From: Oscillospiraceae bacterium | Lineage (GTDB): Bacteria > Bacillota > Clostridia > UBA1212 | Assembly (NCBI GenBank): GCA_015069195.1 | Contig: SVJA01000010.1 | Location: 1 to 64,000 of the forward strand | Direction of reading: 5' to 3' | DNA length: 64,000 nucleotides | Part shown: positions 35,780 to 44,495 of the stretch, one piece after another | How the letters are laid out: the number at the start of each line of letters is the position of its first letter | How positions within the stretch are numbered: the first letter of the stretch is position 1 | The notes under the pieces: model-generated | Database searches by the model: none | What the model was told of the DNA's origin: nothing | Seen by the model: the letters and a program-made list of their open reading frames with translations, nothing else | Made by a program: the position numbers and the translations under genes

Positions 35780-37177
35780 ATGGAAAGAGAACGTTTGGGC
35801 AGCCGTTTGGGATTTATATTGCTTAGCGCGGGCTGTGCCATCGGTGTAGGAAATGTATGGAAATTTCCTTGGATGGTCGGTCAAAACGGCGGCGGTGCAT
35901 TTGTATGTTTTTATCTTTTATTTTTGGTTATTATAGGTCTTCCGATAATGCTCGTTGAATTTTCACTCGGAAGAGCAAGCCGAAAAAGTATTGCAGGACT
36001 TTATCAGGTTCTTGAAAAGCCCGGTCAAAAATGGCATTTGCATGGTTCGTTTGCTCTCGTTGCAAACATCCTGCTTATGATGTTCTACACTTCTGTATCC
36101 GGTTGGATTTTGTACTATTTTGTAAATTTCCTTGCAGGGAATATGACAGGGCTGACAGATGCGCAATCTACGGAACTTTTCCCGAATATGCAATCAAATC
36201 CCTACATAATGGTCGGATTTATGGCAATTGTTGTAGTCCTCGGATTTTTTATACTTTCATTCGGACTTCAAAAAGGCGTTGAACGAGTTACAAAATATAT
36301 GATGATTGTTTTGCTTTTGCTTATGATTGTTCTTGCCGTGTACGGTTTCACCCTGTCAGGTGCAAAAGAAGCGATTACATTCTATTTGAAGCCTGACTTT
36401 TCAAAAATCAACGGCAGCGTAGTCGTTGCGGCAATGAACCAGGCGTTCTTTACACTCAGCCTCGGTGTCGGTTCAATGACAATCTTCGGAAGTTATATCG
36501 GAAAAGAGCGTTCACTGCTCGGTGAATCGGTTAACATTCTGGTACTCGACACATTCGTAGCAATCGTTGCAGGACTTATTGTATTTCCGTCTTGCTTCAC
36601 GTTTGATATCGAGCCTTCAGCAGGTCCGAAGTTGCTTTTCGTAGCACTTGCACGAGTATTCAATAAAATGCCCGGAGGCAGATGGTGGGGTTCACTCTTC
36701 TTCCTGTTTATGTTCTTCGCAGCAATGTCTACTGTCATCGCAGTGTTCGAAAATATTCTTGCTTGTGTAAGAGAAATCAAAGGTTGGGGACGCATTAAAG
36801 GATGTATAATCTGCGGTATTGCAATTTTAATTCTTTCAATTCCGTGTGCTCTCGGCTACAACCTGTGGGCAGACTTCAAACCGTTTACCTCTACGTCCTC
36901 AGTACTTGATTTAGAGGATTTTCTTGTAACAAACTGTCTGCTTCCTATCGGTGCTCTTTGGGCGCTTCTCTTCTGCGTAAGCAAGAAAGGCTGGGGCTTT
37001 GAAAACTTTATGAACGAAGTCAATACCGGCAAAGGTCTTAAAATCGGCAAATGGCTCAGACCTTATATGACATATGTTTTGCCTGCCGTAATTGTTATAA
37101 TCTTTTTCATCGGAATAGCGACATTTGAATTTTCTGACGGATTTACGATTATGGGTTGGGTGAAAGAGTTGTTTTAA
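35780..37177 (+). CDS. Sodium-dependent transporter (NSS/SNF family)
   Basis: A 465-residue permease with about eleven to twelve spans. The first span carries the sodium/substrate site ILLSAGCAIGVGNVWKFPW, then GQNGGGAFVCFYL, exactly as in LeuT-like transporters. Many bacterial members carry amino acids such as tryptophan, tyrosine or leucine. The substrate here is not determined; no regulator or enzyme gene adjoins it. TAAGGAG lies before ATG 35780. Confidence 0.93.
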   Translation: MERERLGSRLGFILLSAGCAIGVGNVWKFPWMVGQNGGGAFVCFYLLFLVIIGLPIMLVEFSLGRASRKSIAGLYQVLEKPGQKWHLHGSFALVANILLMMFYTSVSGWILYYFVNFLAGNMTGLTDAQSTELFPNMQSNPYIMVGFMAIVVVLGFFILSFGLQKGVERVTKYMMIVLLLLMIVLAVYGFTLSGAKEAITFYLKPDFSKINGSVVVAAMNQAFFTLSLGVGSMTIFGSYIGKERSLLGESVNILVLDTFVAIVAGLIVFPSCFTFDIEPSAGPKLLFVALARVFNKMPGGRWWGSLFFLFMFFAAMSTVIAVFENILACVREIKGWGRIKGCIICGIAILILSIPCALGYNLWADFKPFTSTSSVLDLEDFLVTNCLLPIGALWALLFCVSKKGWGFENFMNEVNTGKGLKIGKWLRPYMTYVLPAVIVIIFFIGIATFEFSDGFTIMGWVKELF

Positions 37178-37225
37178 AGAAAAAACCTTGTTATACTTTG
37201 TTTATAAAAACTTCGAGGTGACTAT

Positions 37226-37600
37226 ATGATTTGCAAGAATTGTTCTTCTGGAAATCCCGATACCAATACTTTTTGTTCTAGCTGTGATACCGAACTGACA
37301 GATGTCTATGAACATGATTCTGCTGACACACCTGATTGCACTCAAGAACAAAAAGCAAGTACGCAAGAAAATACCGATCAGAATTCTCATATATCTCCGT
37401 GGGTTTATGCAGGTTATTATTTTCTGTATTCTATACCGATTGCAGGACTTATTCTTCTTATCATCTTTTCACTTAGTAACAAAAACATAGGTCGTAGGAA
37501 TTTTGCAAGAGCTTATTGGTGTGTACTGCTGATTTTTCTTTCCTATATATCCCTGGCTCTTCCGTATTTCATTATGCTGTATATCCAAAAACATATATAA
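37226..37600 (+). CDS. Small zinc-ribbon membrane protein
   Basis: A 124-residue protein. An N-terminal zinc ribbon (MICKNC, then FCSSC) is followed by a polar linker and two membrane spans (about 58-82 and 97-119: YYFLYSIPIAGLILLIIF and WCVLLIFLSYISLALPYF). Such one-ribbon, two-span proteins are common in Clostridia and lack a defined role. GAGGTG precedes the ATG, 48 bases after the NSS gene, so it may be co-transcribed with it. Confidence 0.85.
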   Translation: MICKNCSSGNPDTNTFCSSCDTELTDVYEHDSADTPDCTQEQKASTQENTDQNSHISPWVYAGYYFLYSIPIAGLILLIIFSLSNKNIGRRNFARAYWCVLLIFLSYISLALPYFIMLYIQKHI

Positions 37601-37616
37601 TATATAATACGCAACC

Positions 37617-37658
37617 ACGCCCGAAGATTTCGTATGAAATCTTCGGGCGTATCTTTTA
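37617..37658. terminator. Bidirectional terminator
   Basis: A perfect 15-base stem with a 4-base loop (37617-37631 with 37636-37650) is followed by ATCTTTT. It lies between convergent genes. Confidence 0.85.
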
Positions 37659-37702
37659 TCCCGTCAGGGATTACATTTTAAATACAATCTAATCGAAACA
37701 AA

Positions 37703-37903
37703 TTATATTTTCTTTACGTTTGCAGCCTGAGGACCTTTAGCGCCGTCAACAACTTCGAACTCGACAGCGTCGCCCTCTGAGAGAGTTTTAAAGCCGTCCA
37801 TACTGATTGCTGAAAAATGTACGAAAACATCGTCTCCGCCCTCGCGCTCAATAAATCCAAAACCCTTATCGGCATTGAACCATTTTACTTTACCGGTTTC
37901 CAT
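37703..37903 (-). CDS. Cold-shock protein (CspA family)
   Basis: A 66-residue single cold-shock domain. RNA-binding motifs KGFGFIER and DVFVHFSAI are present. It is an RNA chaperone of the cytoplasm. GGAGG precedes the ATG, with an untranslated leader of about 70 bases from its own promoter. Leaders of this kind often control Csp translation, though the usual Cold-box is not recognised here. Confidence 0.97.
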   Translation of the reverse strand: METGKVKWFNADKGFGFIEREGGDDVFVHFSAISMDGFKTLSEGDAVEFEVVDGAKGPQAANVKKI

Positions 37904-37980
37904 AAATACAGCCTCCTATATTTCTGCCGAGACTGATTTTGCATACTGAAAAATAATACAATTTGCCTCGCGCGTTGCAT

Positions 37981-38009
37981 AGAATACCACTCTTCGCGCC
38001 GCAAGTCAA
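37981..38009 (-). promoter_or_regulatory. Promoter of the cold-shock gene
   Basis: On the complement, TTGACT (38004-38009) and TATTCT (37981-37986) are spaced by 17 bases. The spacer and the leader are GC-rich (GCGGCGCG, CGCGCG), unlike the surrounding DNA. Confidence 0.8.
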
Positions 38010-38070
38010 TTTTTATTTTGATTATTATTAGAACATTTTTCTTGCAAAATTGTGTGCATTTCTCGGTGCA

Positions 38071-39792
38071 TCAATTATCGGCAAGCACCAAAGAAGCATA
38101 CACTCCGTTCAATGCCATAAGCTCGTCGTGAGTTCCGGCTTCCGTGATTCCGTCCTCGCCTACAACAGCTATGATATCTGCATTTCTGACCGTTGAAAGT
38201 CTGTGGGCAATCAATATCGTTGTGCGACCTATACGAAGCTCATTTAATGATTGTTGTATGAGTTTTTCTGTCCTTGTATCAACCGATGCAGTTGCTTCAT
38301 CAAGGATAAGTATCGGACAATTTCTGAGTACAGCTCTGGCAATGCTTATACGTTGCTTCTGACCGCCTGAAAGCCTCATTCCGCGCTCGCCTACCAATGT
38401 GTCGTAGCCGTTCTCGGTCTCCATAATGAAGTCATGTGCGTTTGCTGCCTTTGCCGCCGCTATAACTTGCTCCTTCGTTGCACCCGGCACACCGAATGCA
38501 ATATTTTCTTCTATGCTTCCGTGGAAAAGAAACACATCCTGAAGAACAAGGCTCATTGCATCATGAAGTGAACCGAGTGTGTACTTTTTGATATTTTCTC
38601 CGTCTATAAGTATCTCGCCGCTGTCCACATCATAAAATCTTGTAAGCAAGTTTATAAATGTTGTCTTACCTATACCGGTCGGGCCTACAAGAGCCAAAGT
38701 CTTACCTGCATCAACTTTTATCGAAACATTGTTCAGAACATTTCGGCCTTCTTTGTATGCAAATGAAACATCTTTGTATTCAATAGTTCCCTTTACATCT
38801 TTTCCGCTGAGTATTTCGCTGCCGTCTTTCACCGGACTTTCCTCGTCCAGAATTTCAAAAGACCTTTCAGCAGCTGTAAGAGCAGTATTTATCTGCTCGC
38901 TTATCTGAGCAAAGCTCAGAATTGGCTGATAGAAATATGAAACATACAAACTGAATGCAACAATGTCAGCGGCATCAATATCACCTTTTGCCGCCAAAAA
39001 TCCGCCTGCGATGATTACGATTACCATACTTAAATTGTTTGTGAAAAGTATTATCGGGTTGCAGATAGCGCCTCTTACAAGTGAACCCAATATAAAAAAT
39101 CTATGGGCATTACTCGATGCTTTTACTTTGCCTGCCGCATCGTCGTATTTGTTAAAAATCTGTATTTCTTTTACTCCCGAAAGGTTGTCCTGTATGGTGG
39201 CATTAAGATCGCCCATTTTCTCATGTGATTTCTTAAACATCGGACGAACCTTTTTGGAATAAATATATACACATATCACGGTAAACGGAACCGTAAGCAT
39301 CGTATAAAGCGCAAGTTGCACATTTATTGAGAAAAGTATAACAGCACTGCCGACAAGCAATACACCGTTTACTATCAGGTCAGGCAAAGCATGTGCTATA
39401 AGCGGTTCTAAATTTGTCGTATCGTTCGTGATACGCGACATAAGCTGACCGGTCTGCTTATCGTGGAAAAATCCCATCGACATATTCTGAATGTGTCCAT
39501 AGAGCTTCTGTCTGAATTCATCAATAAAATTCCACGCCGCATAGTGCGAAAAATACGATTTACAGAACTGTCCTGCCGCCTGGAATACATAAACAACAAG
39601 CAGTATCAATCCGAGATACAGAGCAGTAGTCTTTATATTCTCGTCGTTATCCTGCACAAGTTGTATGAGCTTTCGGATTATCGCAGGTGAACAAAGTTGC
39701 GCCGCAGACATCATAAACATTCCTATCAGCGACAACACCAGGTATACATAATATTTTTTCAGTAATTTCAGTAATTTAAAAAGTGTTTTCAT
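38071..39792 (-). CDS. ABC exporter, fused permease and ATPase
   Basis: A 573-residue half-transporter of the MsbA/LmrA type. It has six N-terminal spans (residues ~15-310), then an ATPase with GPTGIGKTTF (Walker A), LSGGQKQRIS (signature), CPILILDEAT (Walker B) and the switch His in LIAHRLS. As a half-size protein it should form a homodimer, since no partner gene is adjacent. Its ATG overlaps the nadE stop by four bases (ATGA). Substrate unknown: lipid, drug or peptide. Confidence 0.93.
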   Translation of the reverse strand: MKTLFKLLKLLKKYYVYLVLSLIGMFMMSAAQLCSPAIIRKLIQLVQDNDENIKTTALYLGLILLVVYVFQAAGQFCKSYFSHYAAWNFIDEFRQKLYGHIQNMSMGFFHDKQTGQLMSRITNDTTNLEPLIAHALPDLIVNGVLLVGSAVILFSINVQLALYTMLTVPFTVICVYIYSKKVRPMFKKSHEKMGDLNATIQDNLSGVKEIQIFNKYDDAAGKVKASSNAHRFFILGSLVRGAICNPIILFTNNLSMVIVIIAGGFLAAKGDIDAADIVAFSLYVSYFYQPILSFAQISEQINTALTAAERSFEILDEESPVKDGSEILSGKDVKGTIEYKDVSFAYKEGRNVLNNVSIKVDAGKTLALVGPTGIGKTTFINLLTRFYDVDSGEILIDGENIKKYTLGSLHDAMSLVLQDVFLFHGSIEENIAFGVPGATKEQVIAAAKAANAHDFIMETENGYDTLVGERGMRLSGGQKQRISIARAVLRNCPILILDEATASVDTRTEKLIQQSLNELRIGRTTILIAHRLSTVRNADIIAVVGEDGITEAGTHDELMALNGVYASLVLADN

Positions 39793-40532
39793 TTTTCCGG
39801 ATCGTAGGGGAAACTCGGCATAAGCTGTAACTTAAAGAGGTTTCTCCTGTGCATTGTATCAATCTTTTCTTTCTTTTCCGCGTCATCGCATACGCCTGTG
39901 CGAATGTATTTATCAAGCATCGCATAAGTGAAACCGAGATTATCCTCGTCTGTTTTCCCGCAAAGTCCGTCTATCGGAACCTTGTCTACCAGAACATCGG
40001 GAATTCCCGATACCCTGCCGATTTCTTTTACCTCGGTAACGGTAAGATTTGAAAGCGGGCTGAAATCACCTACGCTGTCACCGTAACGTGTGGAATAACC
40101 TACCCAATCCTCGGAAAGATTACAAGTGTTTACAACTCTGCCGTTCTTTGATTGTGATACTGCATATAAAACTGTCATTCTGATTCTGGGGGGAAGATTC
40201 TGACGGGACATCTCCGTAAATCCGCCGAGTTTTTCTGTAACTTGCGTAGAAATTGCGTCGAATGCATCTTTTATATTTATTGTAACACTTTCTATTCCGA
40301 GATGACTTACCAAAAGCTCTGCCATATCTATGTCGTGTTGTGTTCCGTTCGGCATCAATACTCCGAATACTCTTTCCTTTCCGAGCGCCTCAACACATAG
40401 TGCCGCTGCGACCGAAGAATCCTTACCGCCGGAAATACCTATGACAGCATTACATCCGGGACCGTTTTGTTCAAACCACTCACGAATCCACTTTACAATA
40501 TCGTTTTTTACCTTTATTGCGTCAAAAGGCAT
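39789..40532 (-). CDS. nadE: NAD synthase, ammonia-dependent
   Basis: A 247-residue enzyme that amidates deamido-NAD with ammonia. It has the PP-loop GISGGKDSSVAAAL, the NTCNLSEDWVGYSTRYGD segment, and GLCGKTDEDNLGFTY. There is no glutaminase domain, so free ammonia is the nitrogen donor. ATG 40532 is chosen for the GAGGTG spacing over the GTG three codons earlier. It is coupled to the ABC exporter. Confidence 0.94.
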   Translation of the reverse strand: MPFDAIKVKNDIVKWIREWFEQNGPGCNAVIGISGGKDSSVAAALCVEALGKERVFGVLMPNGTQHDIDMAELLVSHLGIESVTINIKDAFDAISTQVTEKLGGFTEMSRQNLPPRIRMTVLYAVSQSKNGRVVNTCNLSEDWVGYSTRYGDSVGDFSPLSNLTVTEVKEIGRVSGIPDVLVDKVPIDGLCGKTDEDNLGFTYAMLDKYIRTGVCDDAEKKEKIDTMHRRNLFKLQLMPSFPYDPEK

Positions 40533-40703
40533 ACGATACACCTCTTTTTCAAATATTTAAGTGTTTATTAAACACTTATTAAAAATATACTCTCCATTAA
40601 AAGTAATGTCAAACAACTTGATTATTATAATTGTTAAATTTATAATAACTTTCGTATAGATTCGCTTTTGGCGAAATCAGAACTCATCCGAAAGGAGTTT
40701 TTT

Positions 40704-41438
40704 ATGTCTCAGACAGTTCTCATAACAGGCGCATCAGGGGGGATCGGAAGTGCTACGGCAAAGGCGTTTGCCTCAGCAGGATACAAAGTTGCAATCCATT
40801 ATAACAGTAACGCAGATGCAGCAAATTCACTCAAAAAAGAAATCAATGTTCTCGGCGGCGAGTGTGCTGTTTTCAAAGCAGATATCTCTGATTCAACACA
40901 AGTTAAAACTATGTTTCACGACATAAAAAAAACTCTCGGAGAAGTTGATGTTTTAGTAAACAATGCCGGAACAGGCAGACAAATTATGTTTCAGGACATA
41001 TCTGATGAGCTGTGGCACAATACATTCGGGGTAAACGTCGATGGTGCATTTTATTGTTGTCGCGAGGCACTCTCTGATATGATAAGAAAAAAATCGGGCA
41101 GAATAATAAATATATCGTCAATTTGGGGCGTCACCGGTGCATCGTGCGAGGTTCACTACTCTGCGGCCAAAGCGGCAGTTATCGGACTCACAAAAGCACT
41201 TGCAAAAGAACTCGGGCCGTCAGGCATCACGGTAAATTGCGTAGCACCCGGAGTGATTGACACAAAAATGAATTCACATCTCGGAGAGGAAACTCTCAAA
41301 GAACTTGCTGAAGAAACACCGCTTTCAAAGCTCGGAACACCCGAAGACGTTGCAGAATCAATACTTTTTCTGGCATCAGACAAAGCATCGTTTATTACGG
41401 GACAAATTTTAGGAGTAAACGGTGGTTTCGTTATTTAA
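40704..41438 (+). CDS. Short-chain dehydrogenase (FabG-like)
   Basis: A 244-residue SDR. It has the cofactor loop TGASGGIGSATA, NNAG, catalytic Ser in INISSIWG, then Tyr and Lys in YSAAKAAVIG, and a C-terminal SFITGQILGVNGGFV typical of 3-oxoacyl-ACP reductases. ATG 40704 follows AAAGGAG; the longer frame has no ribosome site. No fatty-acid synthesis gene adjoins it, so another ketone substrate is possible. Confidence 0.88.
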   Translation: MSQTVLITGASGGIGSATAKAFASAGYKVAIHYNSNADAANSLKKEINVLGGECAVFKADISDSTQVKTMFHDIKKTLGEVDVLVNNAGTGRQIMFQDISDELWHNTFGVNVDGAFYCCREALSDMIRKKSGRIINISSIWGVTGASCEVHYSAAKAAVIGLTKALAKELGPSGITVNCVAPGVIDTKMNSHLGEETLKELAEETPLSKLGTPEDVAESILFLASDKASFITGQILGVNGGFVI

Positions 41439-41495
41439 TAAAATACACGACTGTGATATAATTCACATCAGAAAAATCCACGGAGGTTTTATTTT

Positions 41496-43289
41496 ATGAA
41501 AGTTACAAACGATATTTTTTACGTAGGTGTAAATGACCACATCACAGATTTGTTTGAAGGACAATACATCGTACCTAACGGTATGGCATACAATTCTTAC
41601 GTCGTTATGGATGATAAGATTACTGTTTTTGATACAGTAGATATACGTTTCACAAATGAATGGCTTGACAACATTGCAGAAGTTCTCGGCGACAGAAAGC
41701 CCGACTACCTGGTTGTACAGCATATGGAACCGGACCATTCGGCAAATATTCAGAATTTCATAAAAGCATATCCGGACGCTGTTATTGTCGGGAATGACAA
41801 GACTTTCAAATTTATGGAGCAGTTTTTCGGAACAACTTTTGCAAATACCCTTGTTGTAAAAGACGGAGAAACACTCTGCACCGGTAAACACACATTTACT
41901 TTTGTATTTGCTCCGATGGTTCATTGGCCGGAAGTTATGATGACTTACGACAGTTTCGACAAAGTTCTCTTCTCCGCAGACGGTTTCGGAAAATTCGGAG
42001 CCCTTGATGTAGAAGAAGATTGGGCGTGCGAAGCGAGAAGATATTACATCGGTATCGTAGGCAAATACGGCGCACAGGTACAGGCAGTTCTTAAAAAAGC
42101 CGCAAGTCTTGACATTCAGGCTATATGTCCTCTCCACGGACCGGTTCTCACGGAAAACCTGGGATATTATATTTCCCTTTATGACACATGGTCATCCTAC
42201 AGACCGGAGACAAAGGGCGTTCTCATAGCATATACTTCAATTTATGGAAACACTAAAAAAGCGGCAATGCTTCTTGCGGAAAAATTAAAAGCATACGGCT
42301 GTCCGAAGATTGCGATACAAGATCTTGCCAGAGACGATATGGCAGAAGCTATCGAAGATGCGTTCCGTTATGACAAAATAGTTTTTGCATCCACAACGTA
42401 TAACAACGACCTTTTCCCGTTTATGAAAACATTCATCGACGGACTCACAGAAAGGAACTATCAGAACAGAACCGTCGGTATCATCGAAAACGGCACGTGG
42501 GCACCCAATGTTGCAAAAAATATCAAGTCACTTTTGGAAAAATCCAAAAATATCACTTTTGCAGAAACCACTGTTACAATAAAGTCTGCTATGAATGATG
42601 ACAACAAAGCACAGATCGATGCACTTGCAAAAGAACTCTGCGCAGACTACGCGGACGATGAAACAAAAGCTCCGGCAAAGCTTGATTCAAAGGCACTCTT
42701 TAATATTGGCTACGGGCTTTATGTCGTGACGTCCAACGACGGAAAAAAAGATAATGCACTCATAGTAAACACGGTAGCGCAGGTTACGAGCAACCCTGAA
42801 AGACTTACTGTCACAATTAACAAAGACAACTACTCTCACCACATCATAAAGAAAACAGGTAAGCTCAACGTAAACTGTCTTTCCGTCGAAGCACCGTTTA
42901 AAGTATTCGAAGATTTCGGGTTTAAGAGCGGCAGAACCGTTGATAAATTTACAGAAACCCCTTACGCAGAGATACGTTCAGAAAACGGTTTGAGAATAAT
43001 TCCCGATGTAATAAATGCATATATGTCACTCGAAGTTGAGGACTACGTAGACCTCGGCACACACGGAATGTTTATATGTTCCGTTACTGAGTCAAAAGTA
43101 ATCGACACCCGTGAAACGATGACTTACACTTATTACCAGAAAAATGTAAAACCAAAGCCGCAGACAGAAGGCAAAAAAGGTTATGTTTGTAAGATTTGCG
43201 GTTACGTCTACGAAGGAGATCCGCTTCCGGAAGACTTCATTTGCCCTCTCTGCAAACACGGAGCGGCAGACTTTGAACCGATAAAATAA
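41496..43289 (+). CDS. Flavodiiron protein with fused flavin reductase and rubredoxin
   Basis: A 597-residue fusion. Residues 1 to ~245 are the metallo-beta-lactamase-like diiron domain with all ligands (HMEPDHS, VHWPEV, FSADGFG, CPLHGPV). Residues ~250-390 are a flavodoxin domain (YTSIYGNTKKAA), ~400-545 a flavin-reductase domain (VTSNDGKKDNALIVNT), and ~560-597 a rubredoxin with CKIC and CPLC. The family reduces oxygen to water or nitric oxide to N2O. Having reductase and rubredoxin on one chain suggests electrons pass from NAD(P)H internally. GGAGG lies before the ATG. It is likely to protect a strict anaerobe from oxygen or NO. Confidence 0.94.
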   Translation: MKVTNDIFYVGVNDHITDLFEGQYIVPNGMAYNSYVVMDDKITVFDTVDIRFTNEWLDNIAEVLGDRKPDYLVVQHMEPDHSANIQNFIKAYPDAVIVGNDKTFKFMEQFFGTTFANTLVVKDGETLCTGKHTFTFVFAPMVHWPEVMMTYDSFDKVLFSADGFGKFGALDVEEDWACEARRYYIGIVGKYGAQVQAVLKKAASLDIQAICPLHGPVLTENLGYYISLYDTWSSYRPETKGVLIAYTSIYGNTKKAAMLLAEKLKAYGCPKIAIQDLARDDMAEAIEDAFRYDKIVFASTTYNNDLFPFMKTFIDGLTERNYQNRTVGIIENGTWAPNVAKNIKSLLEKSKNITFAETTVTIKSAMNDDNKAQIDALAKELCADYADDETKAPAKLDSKALFNIGYGLYVVTSNDGKKDNALIVNTVAQVTSNPERLTVTINKDNYSHHIIKKTGKLNVNCLSVEAPFKVFEDFGFKSGRTVDKFTETPYAEIRSENGLRIIPDVINAYMSLEVEDYVDLGTHGMFICSVTESKVIDTRETMTYTYYQKNVKPKPQTEGKKGYVCKICGYVYEGDPLPEDFICPLCKHGAADFEPIK

Positions 43290-43319
43290 TTGACATAATA
43301 AGTACAGGACGAAACACAA

Positions 43320-44336
43320 ATGGCAGACATTTTAACTCTCGGAATCGAAAGCAGTTGTGATGAAACATCTGCATCTGTAATAAAAAACGGAAGGATTATA
43401 CTATCAAATGTAATATCCACCCAAATAGACCTTCACAAAGTATACGGAGGCGTTGTGCCGGAGCTTGCGTCAAGAAAACACGTTGAATTCATAATTCAGG
43501 TGATAGACGAAGCACTCGCCAAAGCCGGTGTAAAAAAAGAAGAAATTGATCAGATCGGTGTCACCTTCGGTCCCGGTCTTGTCGGAGCACTTCTTGTAGG
43601 ACTTTCGGCAGCCAAAGCGATGGCATTTGCACTTAACAAACCGCTTATAGGCGTTCACCACATCGAAGGTCACATTTCCGCAAACTTTCTCGAAAACCCC
43701 GAACTCGAACCGCCGTTTGTATGCCTTGTTGCATCCGGCGGGCACAGCCATATAGTAGACTGTTACGACTACGGCAAATTCAGAATTTTAGGAAGAACCC
43801 GTGACGATGCCGCAGGCGAAGCATTCGATAAAATTTCCCGGGAAATAGGTCTCGGCTACCCCGGCGGTCCTGCAATCGACCGAGAAGCAAAAAAAGGCAA
43901 CCCCGAAGCCATCAAATTCCCCCGTGTCCACATGGGCGATTCGCTTGACTTCAGTTTCAGCGGTGTGAAAACTGCTGTTCTCAATTATCTGAATAAAGAG
44001 CGTATGCAAGGACACGAAATACCCGTAGCAGATGTCTGCGCATCTTTCCAGAAAGCGGTTACAGACATTCTTACCGAAAACACATTCAAGGCAGCAGAAA
44101 TGTGTGGTTACCGTAAAGTAGCTCTCGCAGGAGGCGTCGCTTCAAACTCAGCACTCCGCAATGCTTTTGAAACAACTGCAGCAAAAAAAGGATTTGAATT
44201 TTATCGACCTTCGCCTATTCTTTGTACTGACAACGCGGCAATGATCGGTTGTGCTGCACACTATGCATCACTTAAAGGACGTTTCTCACAACTTAGCTTA
44301 AACGCCCAACCGAATATATCATTAGAAGAAATCTAA
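43320..44336 (+). CDS. tsaD: tRNA threonylcarbamoyladenosine transferase TsaD
   Basis: A 338-residue enzyme that forms t6A37 in tRNA with TsaB, TsaC and TsaE. It has the metal site [27 protein letters not shown] and the C-terminal CTDNAAMIG. It is 30 bases after the flavodiiron gene on the same strand and ends at a strong terminator; partners are not in view. Confidence 0.96.
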   Translation: MADILTLGIESSCDETSASVIKNGRIILSNVISTQIDLHKVYGGVVPELASRKHVEFIIQVIDEALAKAGVKKEEIDQIGVTFGPGLVGALLVGLSAAKAMAFALNKPLIGVHHIEGHISANFLENPELEPPFVCLVASGGHSHIVDCYDYGKFRILGRTRDDAAGEAFDKISREIGLGYPGGPAIDREAKKGNPEAIKFPRVHMGDSLDFSFSGVKTAVLNYLNKERMQGHEIPVADVCASFQKAVTDILTENTFKAAEMCGYRKVALAGGVASNSALRNAFETTAAKKGFEFYRPSPILCTDNAAMIGCAAHYASLKGRFSQLSLNAQPNISLEEI

Positions 44337-44371
44337 AAGAGTAGGTGAAAATTATTTTCACCTACTCTTTT
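44335..44371 (+). terminator. Terminator after tsaD
   Basis: A 17-base perfect stem with a 3-base loop overlaps the tsaD stop codon and ends in TTTT. Confidence 0.9.
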
Positions 44372-44495
44372 AGATTTCCCGGATTATCCGTTGTACGACC
44401 CTTGGTTGTAAGAATACTCTGTTTTATCGGCAACTCTATAAAACATTTATGCTAAAATATTTAAACGATTCAAAAATTTTCGAGGTAGATTTCAT

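Noticed and set aside
41463-42137. A 224-codon minus-strand frame
   Set aside because: It is antisense to the diiron domain of the flavodiiron gene, whose motifs are all intact; no ribosome site.
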